From contig CAMEXD010000001.1 of the NCBI GenBank assembly GCA_945947035.1, positions 1 through 64,000 of the forward strand: a stretch of DNA of 64,000 bases, given 5' to 3'. The notes beneath the pieces were generated by a model. The model was not told where the DNA came from, did no database searches, and was given only the letters and a program-made list of their open reading frames with translations. Of the stretch, positions 53,199 through 62,506 are shown piece by piece (the first letter of the stretch is position 1; each line of letters starts with the position of its first letter). Both the position numbers and the translations under genes were made by a program. Source of the DNA: an uncultured Mycoplasma sp. (GTDB lineage Bacteria; Bacillota_I; Bacilli_A; RF39; UBA660).

Positions 53199-54074
53199 AT
53201 GAAAAATCCAATTTTAGAAATTAAAAATTTAACAAAATACTATGGTAAAGTATTAGGAGTAAAAGATTTATCACTTACTTTAAATGAAGGTGAAATATTT
53301 GGTTTTATTGGACCAAATGGTGCAGGAAAATCAACAACAATTAAATCTATTATGAATTTAATAAACAAAACTAATGGAGTTGTTTTACTAAATGGAAAAG
53401 AATTTACTAAAGATGATATTTTATTAAAAGAAATAGTTGGTTATCTTCCTAGTGAAATTCATCTATATGATGATTTGACAGTTAAAGAAATGTTAGATTA
53501 TCATGAAAAGTTTTATAAAAAAAATATTCATCAAAGAAGATTGGAATTAGTTAAAAGACTAAAACTTGATGAATCAAAAAAAATAGAGGATTTATCTTTA
53601 GGTAATTTAAAAAAATTAGGAATTATTTTAGCTTTTATGCATGAACCTAAATTAGTAATTTTAGATGAACCAACAAGTGGACTTGACCCTATTATGCAAC
53701 AAGAATTTTATGAATTATTACAAGAAGAAAAAGAAAAAGGAACAACTATATTTTACTCAACTCATATTTTAAATGAAGTTTCTAAAATCTGTGATAGAGT
53801 TGGAATAATTAAAGATGGAGTTTTATTAAAAATAGAAAAAGTAGAAGAAATGAAAAAAAACACTTTGAATTTTGTCACAATAGAATCAGAAGAAATAGAT
53901 AAAATAATTAAAGATTTAAAACTAGATGCAAATTTGAAAAATAATAATGTGATTCGTTTTAAAAATAGTTTATCATCAGATATGCTAATTAAATCTTTAG
54001 CAAAATATAAGATAGATAAAATATTAATTGAAGAAGCAACTTTAGAAGATATATTTTTACATTATTATAAGTAG
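53199..54074 (+). CDS. ABC transporter ATP-binding protein
   Basis: The 291-residue ATPase has Walker A GPNGAGKS (38-45), Q-loop region, signature LSLGNLKKLG, Walker B LVILDEPTSGLDP and switch His in YSTHIL. The C-terminal extension of about 75 residues is typical of drug or bacitracin-type ABC-2 exporters. A longer frame opens at 53124, but GAGGTG stands 8 bases before ATG 53199. The permease gene begins 10 bases after the stop. Confidence 0.95.
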   Translation: MKNPILEIKNLTKYYGKVLGVKDLSLTLNEGEIFGFIGPNGAGKSTTIKSIMNLINKTNGVVLLNGKEFTKDDILLKEIVGYLPSEIHLYDDLTVKEMLDYHEKFYKKNIHQRRLELVKRLKLDESKKIEDLSLGNLKKLGIILAFMHEPKLVILDEPTSGLDPIMQQEFYELLQEEKEKGTTIFYSTHILNEVSKICDRVGIIKDGVLLKIEKVEEMKKNTLNFVTIESEEIDKIIKDLKLDANLKNNNVIRFKNSLSSDMLIKSLAKYKIDKILIEEATLEDIFLHYYK

Positions 54075-54084
54075 GAGGAATTTT

Positions 54085-54876
54085 ATGTTTAAAAGAGAAA
54101 TGAAAGTAAATTTTAAAAATTTTATTATCTGGTTATCTATTTTAATTGGTTTATTTTTAGTTGTATTTTTAATTTATCCATCAATTGTAAATAGTGAAAA
54201 TATAAAGATGCTTGATGAAATGATGTCCTTATTTCCAAAAGAATTATTAATAGCTTTTAATATGGATATAACAACAATTGATAGTTGTTATGGTTGGTTA
54301 AAAACCGAAGGATTTGTTTTTGTTTTATTAATTATTGGTTGTTATTCAGGAATTCTTGGTTCAAATATTTTGTTAAAAGAAGAAAACGATAAAACAATTG
54401 AATACTTAAATAGTTTACCTATTACTAGAAATAAAATTATTTTTAATAAAGTAATCGTAGGTTTAATATATATATTTTTAATGGTTATAAGTCTTGGAAT
54501 CTTTAATTTTATTGGTTTATCAATAAGTGGTGATTTTGATAAATTACAATATATTTTACTTAGCATAACTCCTTTATTTTCTTCAATTCCAATTTATTTT
54601 ACTTGTATGTTTTTATCAACATTTACTAATAAAACAAAAAAAATCTTTGGAATTAGTTTAGAAATAGTATTTATAAGTTATGTTTTTCAAACATTATCTA
54701 GTATTTCAAGTAATGTAGAATTTTTAAAATATGTATCTTTCTTTACTTTAGCAGATATTAGAAATGTTATTATAGATATTTCTATTAATCCATTAATTGT
54801 TATAGTAAGTATTCTTATTTCTAGTTTGTTTTTAATATTAGTAGTTATTAATTATAATAAAAAAGAATTAGTATAA
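54085..54876 (+). CDS. ABC-2 type permease
   Basis: The 263-residue protein has six hydrophobic segments (about 12-34, 72-95, 115-135 and later), with an N-terminal helix and a short cytosolic EENDKTIEYLNSLPITR element typical of ABC-2 permeases (the ExKxxxxL(x)SLPxxR box). It forms an exporter with the ATPase 10 bases upstream; substrate unknown, but the MerR/GyrI regulator upstream suggests a drug-like compound. GGAGG precedes the ATG. Confidence 0.9.
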   Translation: MFKREMKVNFKNFIIWLSILIGLFLVVFLIYPSIVNSENIKMLDEMMSLFPKELLIAFNMDITTIDSCYGWLKTEGFVFVLLIIGCYSGILGSNILLKEENDKTIEYLNSLPITRNKIIFNKVIVGLIYIFLMVISLGIFNFIGLSISGDFDKLQYILLSITPLFSSIPIYFTCMFLSTFTNKTKKIFGISLEIVFISYVFQTLSSISSNVEFLKYVSFFTLADIRNVIIDISINPLIVIVSILISSLFLILVVINYNKKELV

Positions 54877-54980
54877 ATGATTTTTATAAAATGTTAAAAA
54901 GCTTTGACAAATTTATAAAACTATTTGGTAGATTTTAATCAAGTAAAAATCTATAATGGATTTCGAAAGGAGAAAAATTT

Positions 54981-55523
54981 ATGCTAGGAGAAAAAATTTA
55001 TAATTTAAGAAAACAAAAAGGTTTTTCACAAGAAGAATTAGGAAGTAAAATTAATGTTTCAAGACAGACAATTTCTAATTGGGAATTAAATGAAACAACA
55101 CCTAATATAGAACAATTAAAACTTTTATCTAAGGTTTTTAATGTTAGTATTGATGATCTTTTAGATAATGATGTCAAAAGTGTTTTAGTTGAAAGAGTAA
55201 GTAATACAGAAAAATTAGCAGGTATTATTATTAAAATATTAAAAATAATGGGAATAGTACTTATCGCTTTTGTATTAATAGATGTAATTGCTTTTATTTT
55301 TTTCACTACATCTAAAAGAATAGAAAGCAGTGCCCAAGTAGTATGTACACTTGAAGAAGAAAAATATTTAATAGAAATTAGTTCAAAAAAGTATTTCAAT
55401 TGTGATAATTGCTCTTTAGAAATGGAACATGAATTAGAAAAGTTAGTTGATTTTAATCATATAGATAAAAGCATTAATAGTATTGAAGATTATTTTACAT
55501 CTAATAATGGTTATTGTGAGTAA
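54981..55523 (+). CDS. XRE-type DNA-binding protein with membrane helix
   Basis: The 180-residue protein has an N-terminal XRE helix-turn-helix (IYNLRKQKGFSQEELGSKIN... VSRQTISNWELNETTP, 1-62), one membrane helix (about 83-110) and an extracytoplasmic C-terminal part with four cysteines (VVCTL, FNCDNCS, GYCE). A membrane-bound repressor that could sense outer signals or redox state. AAAGGAG lies 8 bases before the ATG. Same strand as the ABC exporter but with a 104-base gap. Confidence 0.85.
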   Translation: MLGEKIYNLRKQKGFSQEELGSKINVSRQTISNWELNETTPNIEQLKLLSKVFNVSIDDLLDNDVKSVLVERVSNTEKLAGIIIKILKIMGIVLIAFVLIDVIAFIFFTTSKRIESSAQVVCTLEEEKYLIEISSKKYFNCDNCSLEMEHELEKLVDFNHIDKSINSIEDYFTSNNGYCE

Positions 55524-55608
55524 AATAATAGTAATAATATTTACACTCTACAAAAAATAGAGTTAAATTCCATTTTTACATGTTAAAATATATATGTAAG
55601 GAGGAAAT

Positions 55609-56328
55609 ATGGTTACTTTAGGTGAAAAAATAAAAAAAATAAGAATTTCAAACAATCTCAAACAAAGTGAATTAGCAGAAATACTTTTCGTTTCTGAAAA
55701 AACAATTTCTAGTTGGGAAAATAATAGAACAATCCCAGATTTAAATATGATTTATAAAATATCAGATTATTTTAAAAAAAGCTTTTATTATTTAATCAAC
55801 AATGATTGTGATACTGATAATACAGATGAAATTGAAATTAAATTAAAGGTTGATGATAATGAATATAATCGAATATTAAATTTGATAAGAAAATGTTCTA
55901 TTAATAAACGAAATGTTAACCAAATTGATACTTATTATTTAACAGATAGAGAAATTAATAAAGAATGGTTAAGAATAAGAAATGAAAATGGAAAATACAT
56001 ATTTAATTATAAAAAGAAAATAGATAACTCCCATTATGAAAAATACGATGTATTAATAGATAATTTTAATAATTTAAATAAAATTTTATTGTCATTAGGA
56101 ATTAAAAAAATTGGAACTATAAATAAAAATAGGACAAGTTACTTATATAAAGATAAATATGAATTTTCATTTGATAATGTAAAAGACATAGGTATGTTTA
56201 TAGAAATAGAACTAATTAATAAAAGTGAAGATGATGAAACAGATTTTTGTGATTTGTTAAAAATTATGGAAAATTTAAAAATAGATTTAAATATGATTGA
56301 ACAAAAAAAATATATCGATTATATATAA
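55609..56328 (+). CDS. XRE helix-turn-helix fused to a CYTH (triphosphate-tunnel) domain
   Basis: Residues 1-64 form an XRE domain (LKQSELAEILFVSEKTISSW). Residues about 72-235 form a CYTH domain: ExExK motif as EIEIK with Glu74, Glu76, Lys78; NQIDTYYLTDREI; WLRIRNENGKYIFNYKKK; and IEIELI on the last strand. CYTH proteins (CyaB adenylate cyclase, ThTPase) bind triphosphates and metal in a beta tunnel. The fusion would let a triphosphate control DNA binding, or bring an enzyme to DNA. AAGGAGG lies 7 bases before the ATG. A 208-residue protein follows 11 bases after the stop. Confidence 0.85.
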   Translation: MVTLGEKIKKIRISNNLKQSELAEILFVSEKTISSWENNRTIPDLNMIYKISDYFKKSFYYLINNDCDTDNTDEIEIKLKVDDNEYNRILNLIRKCSINKRNVNQIDTYYLTDREINKEWLRIRNENGKYIFNYKKKIDNSHYEKYDVLIDNFNNLNKILLSLGIKKIGTINKNRTSYLYKDKYEFSFDNVKDIGMFIEIELINKSEDDETDFCDLLKIMENLKIDLNMIEQKKYIDYI

Positions 56329-56339
56329 TTGGAGGATAT

Positions 56340-56966
56340 ATGAAAAAAACAGAGCTTATTATGTTAAAAAGACTACTACAGCAAGAAATTGAAAGAAGAA
56401 ATAGAATCAATACTCTTTTATCAAATGGTTTAATTCAAGAATTTTTGTCATTAAATAGTTTAGATATTCATGAATTACCATTAGATGATAAGTGGATTAT
56501 ATTGGAAGAACTACTAAAAAAATTTATAATTACTGAATCCAATGGAATCCTTGTGTGTACAAATAATTATATAGTTGATTGTATTATATGTTATCAAGAA
56601 ACTAATTATTATGTAAAGGAGGTTCCTTTTGATAGTCAGTATATAGAATATCAAAAGTTTAAAGACATTGAAACTAGTAAAACATATATCGCATATTTGG
56701 ATAGTTATATCCAAGACTTAATAGATAAAGAAAATAAATATTCAACTAGAATAAAGATGACACCAAGCGAATTTTGCCATACTCGATATAGAGGATATTT
56801 AATTAGTGAATTAAAAGAAAAATATACGATATTAAATCCTTGTAATTCTTCAAAAAATGATAATGGATTTAAAGAAGTTCAAAAAGATTTCTTTGAAACA
56901 GCAATAGAAAAAGGTCAACCTAAAGCTAAGAAATTGATATTAGAAAAATATCAACTTATGAATTAA
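56340..56966 (+). CDS. hypothetical protein cotranscribed with the XRE-CYTH gene
   Basis: The 208-residue cytosolic protein has a helical start (LIMLKRLLQQEIERRNRINT) and a mixed C-terminal part; I recognise no domain. GGAGG lies 5 bases before the ATG and the gap to the upstream gene is 11 bases, so it is translated from the same transcript and may be the output of that regulator. Confidence 0.65.
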   Translation: MKKTELIMLKRLLQQEIERRNRINTLLSNGLIQEFLSLNSLDIHELPLDDKWIILEELLKKFIITESNGILVCTNNYIVDCIICYQETNYYVKEVPFDSQYIEYQKFKDIETSKTYIAYLDSYIQDLIDKENKYSTRIKMTPSEFCHTRYRGYLISELKEKYTILNPCNSSKNDNGFKEVQKDFFETAIEKGQPKAKKLILEKYQLMN

Positions 56967-57041
56967 CTTGTTAATAAAAAAATGTATGTAAAATTATGTG
57001 ATTCCCATTTAGGGGACATAAAATGAAAAATACATTATATT

Positions 57042-57077
57042 AAAAAGAGAAAATTTTGTTATATTTTCTCTTTCTTT
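57042..57077 (+). terminator. terminator after the XRE-CYTH operon
   Basis: Stem AAAGAGAAAAT / ATTTTCTCTTT and T-rich tail. Confidence 0.8.
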
Positions 57078-57164
57078 ATGGCTTTATATTACCATAAAAT
57101 TGTTATTTTTTCAAGACTTGTATTAAGTTATAAATAGGTGTATTAAAAATTAGAGGTGAAAAAA

Positions 57165-58058
57165 ATGGTAGAAAAAAATATGACTGCTTTAGTAAGTTGT
57201 TTTGCAAGATGTTATCATTATAAGAATAATGATTATAGAATTTTTAGTGATAATATTGCAGAAAAAATTTTAAGTAATGAAGAATATAATGCTATTTCAA
57301 GTAATATGTCAAGTGGAATTAAATTTTTCAATCCCAACTTTGTTGGAAAAAAAGAAGATGCATTAAGATGGATAGTTGATAATCAACTTTCTCCATCTGT
57401 TTTAGGAAGAAGTGCTTTTTGTGAAAAATCATTGTTAACTGCAATTAAATTTGGATGCATGGAATATCTAATTTTTGCATCTGGTTATGATACTTTTGCT
57501 TATAGAAAAAATATTAATGGTTTAAAAGTATTTGAAATCGATAAAAGTGAAATGATTGATGATAAAATTAGAAAATTAAAAAATAATAAACAAGATTATT
57601 CAAAAGTTGATTTTATTAAATGTGATTTTACAAAAAAGAATTGGATTAACAATATTATTAATAGTAATTATGATAAAAATAAAATATCATTTAGTAGTTT
57701 ATTAGGTATTAGCTATTACTTGACAAAACAGGAATTTATTGAGATGATTCAAAATATTTCTAGTATAATATGTAGTGGAAGTAGTATTGTTTTTGATTAT
57801 CCAACTTATGAAGGTAGTAAAGAAACGATAATAAATGAGAAATTAGCAAGTGGTGCCAATGAACATATGAAAGCAAAATATTCATATAAAGAAATAGAAA
57901 AAATATTAGAAGAAAATGGATTATTAATTTATGAACATTTAAACAATGAAGAAATGACTAGTATTTATTTTGAAAAATATAATACTTTAAATCCAAATAA
58001 TAAAATAATTGCACCTAAAGGAGTATGTTATTGTTTAGCAATTAAAAAAAACAAATAG
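57165..58058 (+). CDS. SAM-dependent methyltransferase, leucine-carboxyl-methyltransferase-like family
   Basis: The 297-residue protein matches the LCM/PPM family: LGRSAFCEKSLLTAIKFG, YLIFASGYDTFAYR (SAM-binding, cf. LGAGLDTRAYR), KVFEIDKSEMI (cf. EVDxP), ISYYLTKQEF (cf. GLxxYL) and the C-terminal IEKILEENG. Bacterial relatives methylate carboxyl or hydroxyl groups of varied small molecules; substrate unknown. GAGGTG lies 8 bases before ATG 57165, while GTG 57156 is inside it. Confidence 0.85.
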   Translation: MVEKNMTALVSCFARCYHYKNNDYRIFSDNIAEKILSNEEYNAISSNMSSGIKFFNPNFVGKKEDALRWIVDNQLSPSVLGRSAFCEKSLLTAIKFGCMEYLIFASGYDTFAYRKNINGLKVFEIDKSEMIDDKIRKLKNNKQDYSKVDFIKCDFTKKNWINNIINSNYDKNKISFSSLLGISYYLTKQEFIEMIQNISSIICSGSSIVFDYPTYEGSKETIINEKLASGANEHMKAKYSYKEIEKILEENGLLIYEHLNNEEMTSIYFEKYNTLNPNNKIIAPKGVCYCLAIKKNK

Positions 58059-58080
58059 GTTAATTCTATTTGCTTTTTTA
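58050..58080 (+). terminator. terminator overlapping the methyltransferase stop
   Basis: Stem CAAATAG / CTATTTG and six T. Confidence 0.75.
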
Positions 58081-58104
58081 ATAATAACTAATATTTTAAG
58101 ATTA

Positions 58105-59196
58105 TTAATCAGTTTCAATTGGACAATTAACTATTTCAGTTTTTTTACAATTTGTTCCATCTTTAGTATATCCAGAAGGACAATTTTTAGAAGCAATTTT
58201 ATCAGTCTGTTTTAAACAATATGCAATAACTCCACCACCAATTATCTCATCATATCTATAATCATTACCTTTACATCCAGTCCATGATTTATCACTACTT
58301 TGGTTTTCTGATAAATATTTATTATTAAAATTTAAACATTTTCCATTAAATAAAGTGTATCCAGAAGGGCAAGTATAAGTAGTTACGAGATTTGTTGTTT
58401 TTTCTCTTTTACAAGTACTTCCATCACCAATAGGTGTACAATCTTTTGGGCATACATATGGTTTTTTCCAGATTGCTATTAACACAAGATCGTTTGTTAT
58501 TATCGTATCTTTATCTATAATGTTTCCAAATTGGTCTTGCCATCCTTTAAATATATATCCATCTTTTACTGGTGCTACTGGCAATATAATATTTTTATTG
58601 CTTTCAACAAGTAATTCTTCAATATTATTTCCACCATCAGTATTAAAAGTAATTTTATTTGTTGTTTTGTTTTTTTCTCTCCAAAGTGCTTTAACAGTAA
58701 TATTTTCTTTTATATAAGATCCAATTTGAATTATTTCATTATTTTCATTTGCCCATCCAACAAATACATATCCTTCTTTTTTAGGAGTTTTAGGAAGTCT
58801 TGTAATATAATTATCTTCAACTACTATTTTACCAATAGTTTCTCCATCTCCAGAATTAAAAGTTATTGTATACATTTTTTTGTCTTTCTTAATCCAAACA
58901 GCTTTTAATGTCATATTTTCAGTAAATTTCGTTCCACTTAAAACATAATTATCATCTTTATCTGTCCAACCTGCAAACACATAATCATCCTTTGTAGGTT
59001 CATCAGGTAATTTTACTATTTCATTATTTTTAACTTTGATACTTTCAATTACTGTTCCACCATCCGTGTCAAATAATATTGTATAACTTCTCGTTTTTAA
59101 AAATATAAAGCATATTATTACAATAATAACAATTAGTAATAAAATACATCCAACCAATAATCCCACATTTTTTTTCTTTTTATTTTCACTATTCAT
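58105..59196 (-). CDS. membrane-anchored InlB-repeat protein with cysteine-rich end
   Basis: The 363-residue protein has an N-terminal anchor (about 10-33), three Listeria-Bacteroides (Flg_new) repeats of about 65 residues (FDTDGGTVIES...YVFAGW, FNSGDGETIGK...YVFVGW, FNTDGGNNIEE...YIFKGW) and a C-terminal cysteine-rich region with ten Cys (CPKDC, GSTC, TCPSGYTLFNGKC, NCPSGYTKDGTNC), two copies of a CPSGYT...C mini-repeat. Likely an outer-surface protein stabilised by disulfides. AGGAGG lies 7 bases before the ATG. Confidence 0.85.
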   Translation of the reverse strand: MNSENKKKKNVGLLVGCILLLIVIIVIICFIFLKTRSYTILFDTDGGTVIESIKVKNNEIVKLPDEPTKDDYVFAGWTDKDDNYVLSGTKFTENMTLKAVWIKKDKKMYTITFNSGDGETIGKIVVEDNYITRLPKTPKKEGYVFVGWANENNEIIQIGSYIKENITVKALWREKNKTTNKITFNTDGGNNIEELLVESNKNIILPVAPVKDGYIFKGWQDQFGNIIDKDTIITNDLVLIAIWKKPYVCPKDCTPIGDGSTCKREKTTNLVTTYTCPSGYTLFNGKCLNFNNKYLSENQSSDKSWTGCKGNDYRYDEIIGGGVIAYCLKQTDKIASKNCPSGYTKDGTNCKKTEIVNCPIETD

Positions 59197-59291
59197 AGTT
59201 ACCTCCTAACCTGATTATATCACGTATATTTTAATGAGTAAATCTAATAAATATTTATGAAAAAAACTAATCCATAAATGAATTATTTGTA

Positions 59292-59317
59292 TAAAAAAGC
59301 TCGAAAATTTCGAGCGT
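59292..59317 (-). terminator. terminator of the KAP NTPase gene
   Basis: Stem GCTCGAAA / TTTCGAGC, with six T on the minus strand. The gap 59197-59447 has nothing else. Confidence 0.8.
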
Positions 59318-59447
59318 ATTTTCTTATGAAGCAAAGGCATGGGACATTTGCGAAAAATAGAAACAAGTAATTGATTAAATCAACTGAATAAATTATATCA
59401 GTTTTTGAAATTATTTCAAGATGTATGTACAAATAAATATTATAGTG

Positions 59448-61391
59448 TTATAGATTTGTAATTACATCTTCTAAAAATTCAGTAATCTTATTTATTACAA
59501 ATAATTTTACTTTATCAACATCTTTGATACCGGTTAATTTAGTTTTCAACTCCATTAACTTATCTTTATCATTGGTATAATAATCTTTTATATTAGAGTA
59601 ATTATATATTTTTTGCAGTGCATACCAAAATTCATAAATTTGTTCAATACTTTTATTTTTTATGTTTGATATTATTGAGTTTATACTTAAAATTTCAGCA
59701 AAATTTTTATTTTGCATAAATTTATAATTGTTAGTTTCACAATATTCTTTTAATTTGCTTCCCCAATCATCACTTGTAAAAATAATATTAATCTGTGTTT
59801 CATGATCTCGTTTTTCCTTTTGATTTACTAATTTTTTAATATTATCTATATTTTTATGATATATTTCGGAAGTTTTTGGAGTCCCATCAAAAAGTCTATC
59901 TTCATTATATTTTCCATTTACAATACCCTTATCAATGTTTCTTTCTAATCCATTAATTGCCTTATCTATCTTTGTTTTACATACATCCATTTCTTCGATA
60001 CGTGACAAATAATTTACTATTTTTGAATACAATTCCAAATCATAATCATTATTTTCAATTTTTGTTATTAATTCGTCAATAATTGTATTTAATTCTTTCT
60101 CTGGTATAAGCCACCAAGTTTTTAATTTATATAATGGATCGTTTGGGTTGTTTATTTCATTTAAAACCATATTTTTATAATCATTTAGAGTAATTTTTAT
60201 TCTATCTTTATCTAAATATGAGTTTTCTATATAATCATCTACAAATCTAAATCCTACAACAAAATTTTTATATATATAATCTGCTAGTTGATTTCCTAAA
60301 TAAACGGTACCAAATTCTTGATTTGGTTCCCAATTATACGATTTTTTTCCTTGCTTTATGTGTAAAGATTTAATAGTACAATATGAAAACAAATCATTCA
60401 AATAAATGTTTTCTACATCTTTATTTTTAATAATATTTTTTGTTTCTTCAACTAATCTATTAAAACACTGAAAAATGAATTGTACTGTTCTCAAATTATA
60501 ATATTTTTCATCTTCTAACTGTTTTAAAAATTTTCCCTTATTATTTTTTGCTGTTTTATTAGCATCATTATTTGTTATAATGGTATCTACAAATTTATCA
60601 TATATGTCACAAATGTTAGCTCTGTAATAAATAACTTTTCCAATTAACTTTTCCTTTATTTCACTATATATGCTATCTTCACTAAAAAGGTATTTAGTTC
60701 TTTCAATAATTTCATCTTTTGTAAATTGAATAGCAGTACTTTGATTTGTTTCATTTGATGGCAACCAAGAATCCTTTTTTTTAAGTTTATCTTCAATTTT
60801 AATATTATTAGAAAGTGCAGTTAAGTATTTTAATTCCAAATTATTTTGATAATTAACTTTTCCAATTTTATTTTCATCAGCAACTATTATAACTTTTATA
60901 TTGTTGTGTTCCACCAATTCATTTATATATCCTAATATGGAATTTATATTTATGTTGCATCGTTCTAAATCATCAAAAAAAATAATTAAATTATCAATTT
61001 TATATAACGAACTAATAATTTTACTTATCTTACTATTTGAACTTTGAATAAATGTTTTATTAGCAATAAATTTACTTCCAATTTCTAGTCCAAGATCAAC
61101 AAATGGCAATATCTGTTTAACTTTTTCATTCTTAATTAATGATAATGCTATTTTGTTTTTTATTTCTGATACACTATTTAACCCATATAAAGAAACATAT
61201 ATTGGCTTTTTATATTTATTATTTTCTTTATTTTTTTGATATTCATCTTCTAATTCTTTAATATATGCTTTAACAAAATAAGTTTTACCGTTTCCCCAGC
61301 TTCCATTAAGAAGTGTGGCATACTTTATATTTACATTATAAATGTAATCATTTAATTCATTTTTAATTTCCTCTTCACTCAAATATTTCAA
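59448..61391 (-). CDS. KAP-family P-loop NTPase
   Basis: The 647-residue protein has Walker A LNGSWGNGKTYFV (Gly30-Thr37), Walker B LIIFFDDLERC (Asp140-Asp141) and VIIVADENKI as expected for KAP P-loop proteins. The rest is largely helical and Lys/Asp-rich with no second enzymatic motif visible. KAP proteins are common in accessory islands, and several are known or suspected anti-phage factors. It is divergent from a DUF3800 gene across a 198-base region, which suggests one island. AT content is like the neighbours. Confidence 0.85.
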   Translation of the reverse strand: MKYLSEEEIKNELNDYIYNVNIKYATLLNGSWGNGKTYFVKAYIKELEDEYQKNKENNKYKKPIYVSLYGLNSVSEIKNKIALSLIKNEKVKQILPFVDLGLEIGSKFIANKTFIQSSNSKISKIISSLYKIDNLIIFFDDLERCNININSILGYINELVEHNNIKVIIVADENKIGKVNYQNNLELKYLTALSNNIKIEDKLKKKDSWLPSNETNQSTAIQFTKDEIIERTKYLFSEDSIYSEIKEKLIGKVIYYRANICDIYDKFVDTIITNNDANKTAKNNKGKFLKQLEDEKYYNLRTVQFIFQCFNRLVEETKNIIKNKDVENIYLNDLFSYCTIKSLHIKQGKKSYNWEPNQEFGTVYLGNQLADYIYKNFVVGFRFVDDYIENSYLDKDRIKITLNDYKNMVLNEINNPNDPLYKLKTWWLIPEKELNTIIDELITKIENNDYDLELYSKIVNYLSRIEEMDVCKTKIDKAINGLERNIDKGIVNGKYNEDRLFDGTPKTSEIYHKNIDNIKKLVNQKEKRDHETQINIIFTSDDWGSKLKEYCETNNYKFMQNKNFAEILSINSIISNIKNKSIEQIYEFWYALQKIYNYSNIKDYYTNDKDKLMELKTKLTGIKDVDKVKLFVINKITEFLEDVITNL

Positions 61392-61492
61392 TATACATCA
61401 CCAATAATATTTTAACACTAAAATTGAAAAAAAGGTTATATTCTTGCGACATTTGTTACGCTTTCTTACTGCATTTCTTATTACATTATTTT

Positions 61493-61524
61493 ATTAGGAA
61501 TAATATTAGGAAATTTATTAGGAA
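61493..61524 (+). repeat. three 12-bp-spaced direct repeats ATTAGGAA
   Basis: ATTAGGAA starts at 61493, 61505 and 61517, a strict 12-base period, followed by a degenerate ATTATAAT that holds a -10-like TATAAT at 61531-61536. They cover the -35 position of the DUF3800 promoter, so they could be an operator. Confidence 0.6.
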
Positions 61525-61589
61525 AGTTATTATAATCTTATTGGGGAATAAAAGAAGGTGTGATAAAATATCTTTTTAGTGGTGATATA

Positions 61590-62429
61590 ATGAAAAAACA
61601 ATATTTAATTTATGCAGATGAATCACATAGAAAAGGTAAATACTATAGCAATTTTTATGGTGGTGCTTTAGTTAATTATATTGAACTTGAAAAAATAAGT
61701 AAAAAACTTAATAATAAAAAGGCAGAATTAGGATTATTTCAAGAAGTTAAATGGACAAAAGTAACTGAACAATATTTAGATAAGTATTTAGAGTTAATTG
61801 ATTATTTCTTTGAGTTTGTTAAATCTAATAAAATTAAGATAAGAATAATGTTTAGGCAAAATGCACAAGTGCCACAAAATTTAACTAGAGAACATGAAGA
61901 AAAAGAATATTTCCTTTTATACTATCAATTTATTAAACATGCTTTTGGTATAGATTATTGCAATCCAAAAGAAAAAGATCAAGTAATATTAAAACTATAT
62001 TTTGATAAATTACCTGATACTAAAAAGAAAAATAAAGAGTTTAAGGGTTATATTTATGCACTTAATGACTTTTTTTGTATTAATAATGTTCATATTTATA
62101 ATGAAGATATAGCAGAAGTAGATTCTAAAAATCACGTAATATTACAATGTATGGATATTATTTTAGGGGCAATGAACTTTAAATTAAATAATATGGATAA
62201 GGAGAAAATACCAGATAGTAATAGACGCGCTAAAAGAACTATTGCTAAAGAAAAGTTATATAAAAATATTTTAAGAAACATCAAAACTATCTATCCTAAT
62301 TTTAATATAGGTGTATCAACTAGTAGTCGTGGTGACTTTACTAACAATTGGGAAGATCCTTATAGACATTGGTGTTTTAAATCTAAAAATAGTGTATTTG
62401 ATTCATCATTAACTAAAAATTCAAAATAA
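61590..62429 (+). CDS. DUF3800 protein (RNase H-like fold)
   Basis: The 279-residue protein starts YLIYADESHRKGKYYSNFYG, the DUF3800 signature (normally D-E-S-G), and carries VILQCMDIILGAMNFKLN as the second conserved acidic block (cf. QxxDxxxG). DUF3800 is an RNase H-like family, often in mobile and defence regions; nuclease activity is inferred from fold. The third G of DESG is His here. GTGGTGA lies before ATG 61590; GTG 61560 is less likely. Confidence 0.85.
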   Translation: MKKQYLIYADESHRKGKYYSNFYGGALVNYIELEKISKKLNNKKAELGLFQEVKWTKVTEQYLDKYLELIDYFFEFVKSNKIKIRIMFRQNAQVPQNLTREHEEKEYFLLYYQFIKHAFGIDYCNPKEKDQVILKLYFDKLPDTKKKNKEFKGYIYALNDFFCINNVHIYNEDIAEVDSKNHVILQCMDIILGAMNFKLNNMDKEKIPDSNRRAKRTIAKEKLYKNILRNIKTIYPNFNIGVSTSSRGDFTNNWEDPYRHWCFKSKNSVFDSSLTKNSK

Positions 62430-62500
62430 AAAACTCCATTCTTCCTACATAAACCTTTCACGTACTAAACGTGAAGCTTCGGATTGAACAGAGTTCTTAT
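62427..62500 (-). ncRNA. putative ~70-nt structured RNA
   Basis: Minus-strand promoter TTGACA (62535-62530), 17 bases, TATTAT (62512-62507). The transcript would fold as an outer stem AACTCTGTTC / GAATGGAGTT (G-T pairs), enclosing a hairpin CTTCACG / CGTGAA, and ends with a T run over the DUF3800 stop. No coding frame. Family not recognised. Confidence 0.5.
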
Positions 62501-62506
62501 ATGACA

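Noticed and set aside
55542-55568. Hairpin ACTCTA/TAGAGT as a terminator
   Set aside because: No T run follows; it may be an operator but there is nothing to decide it.
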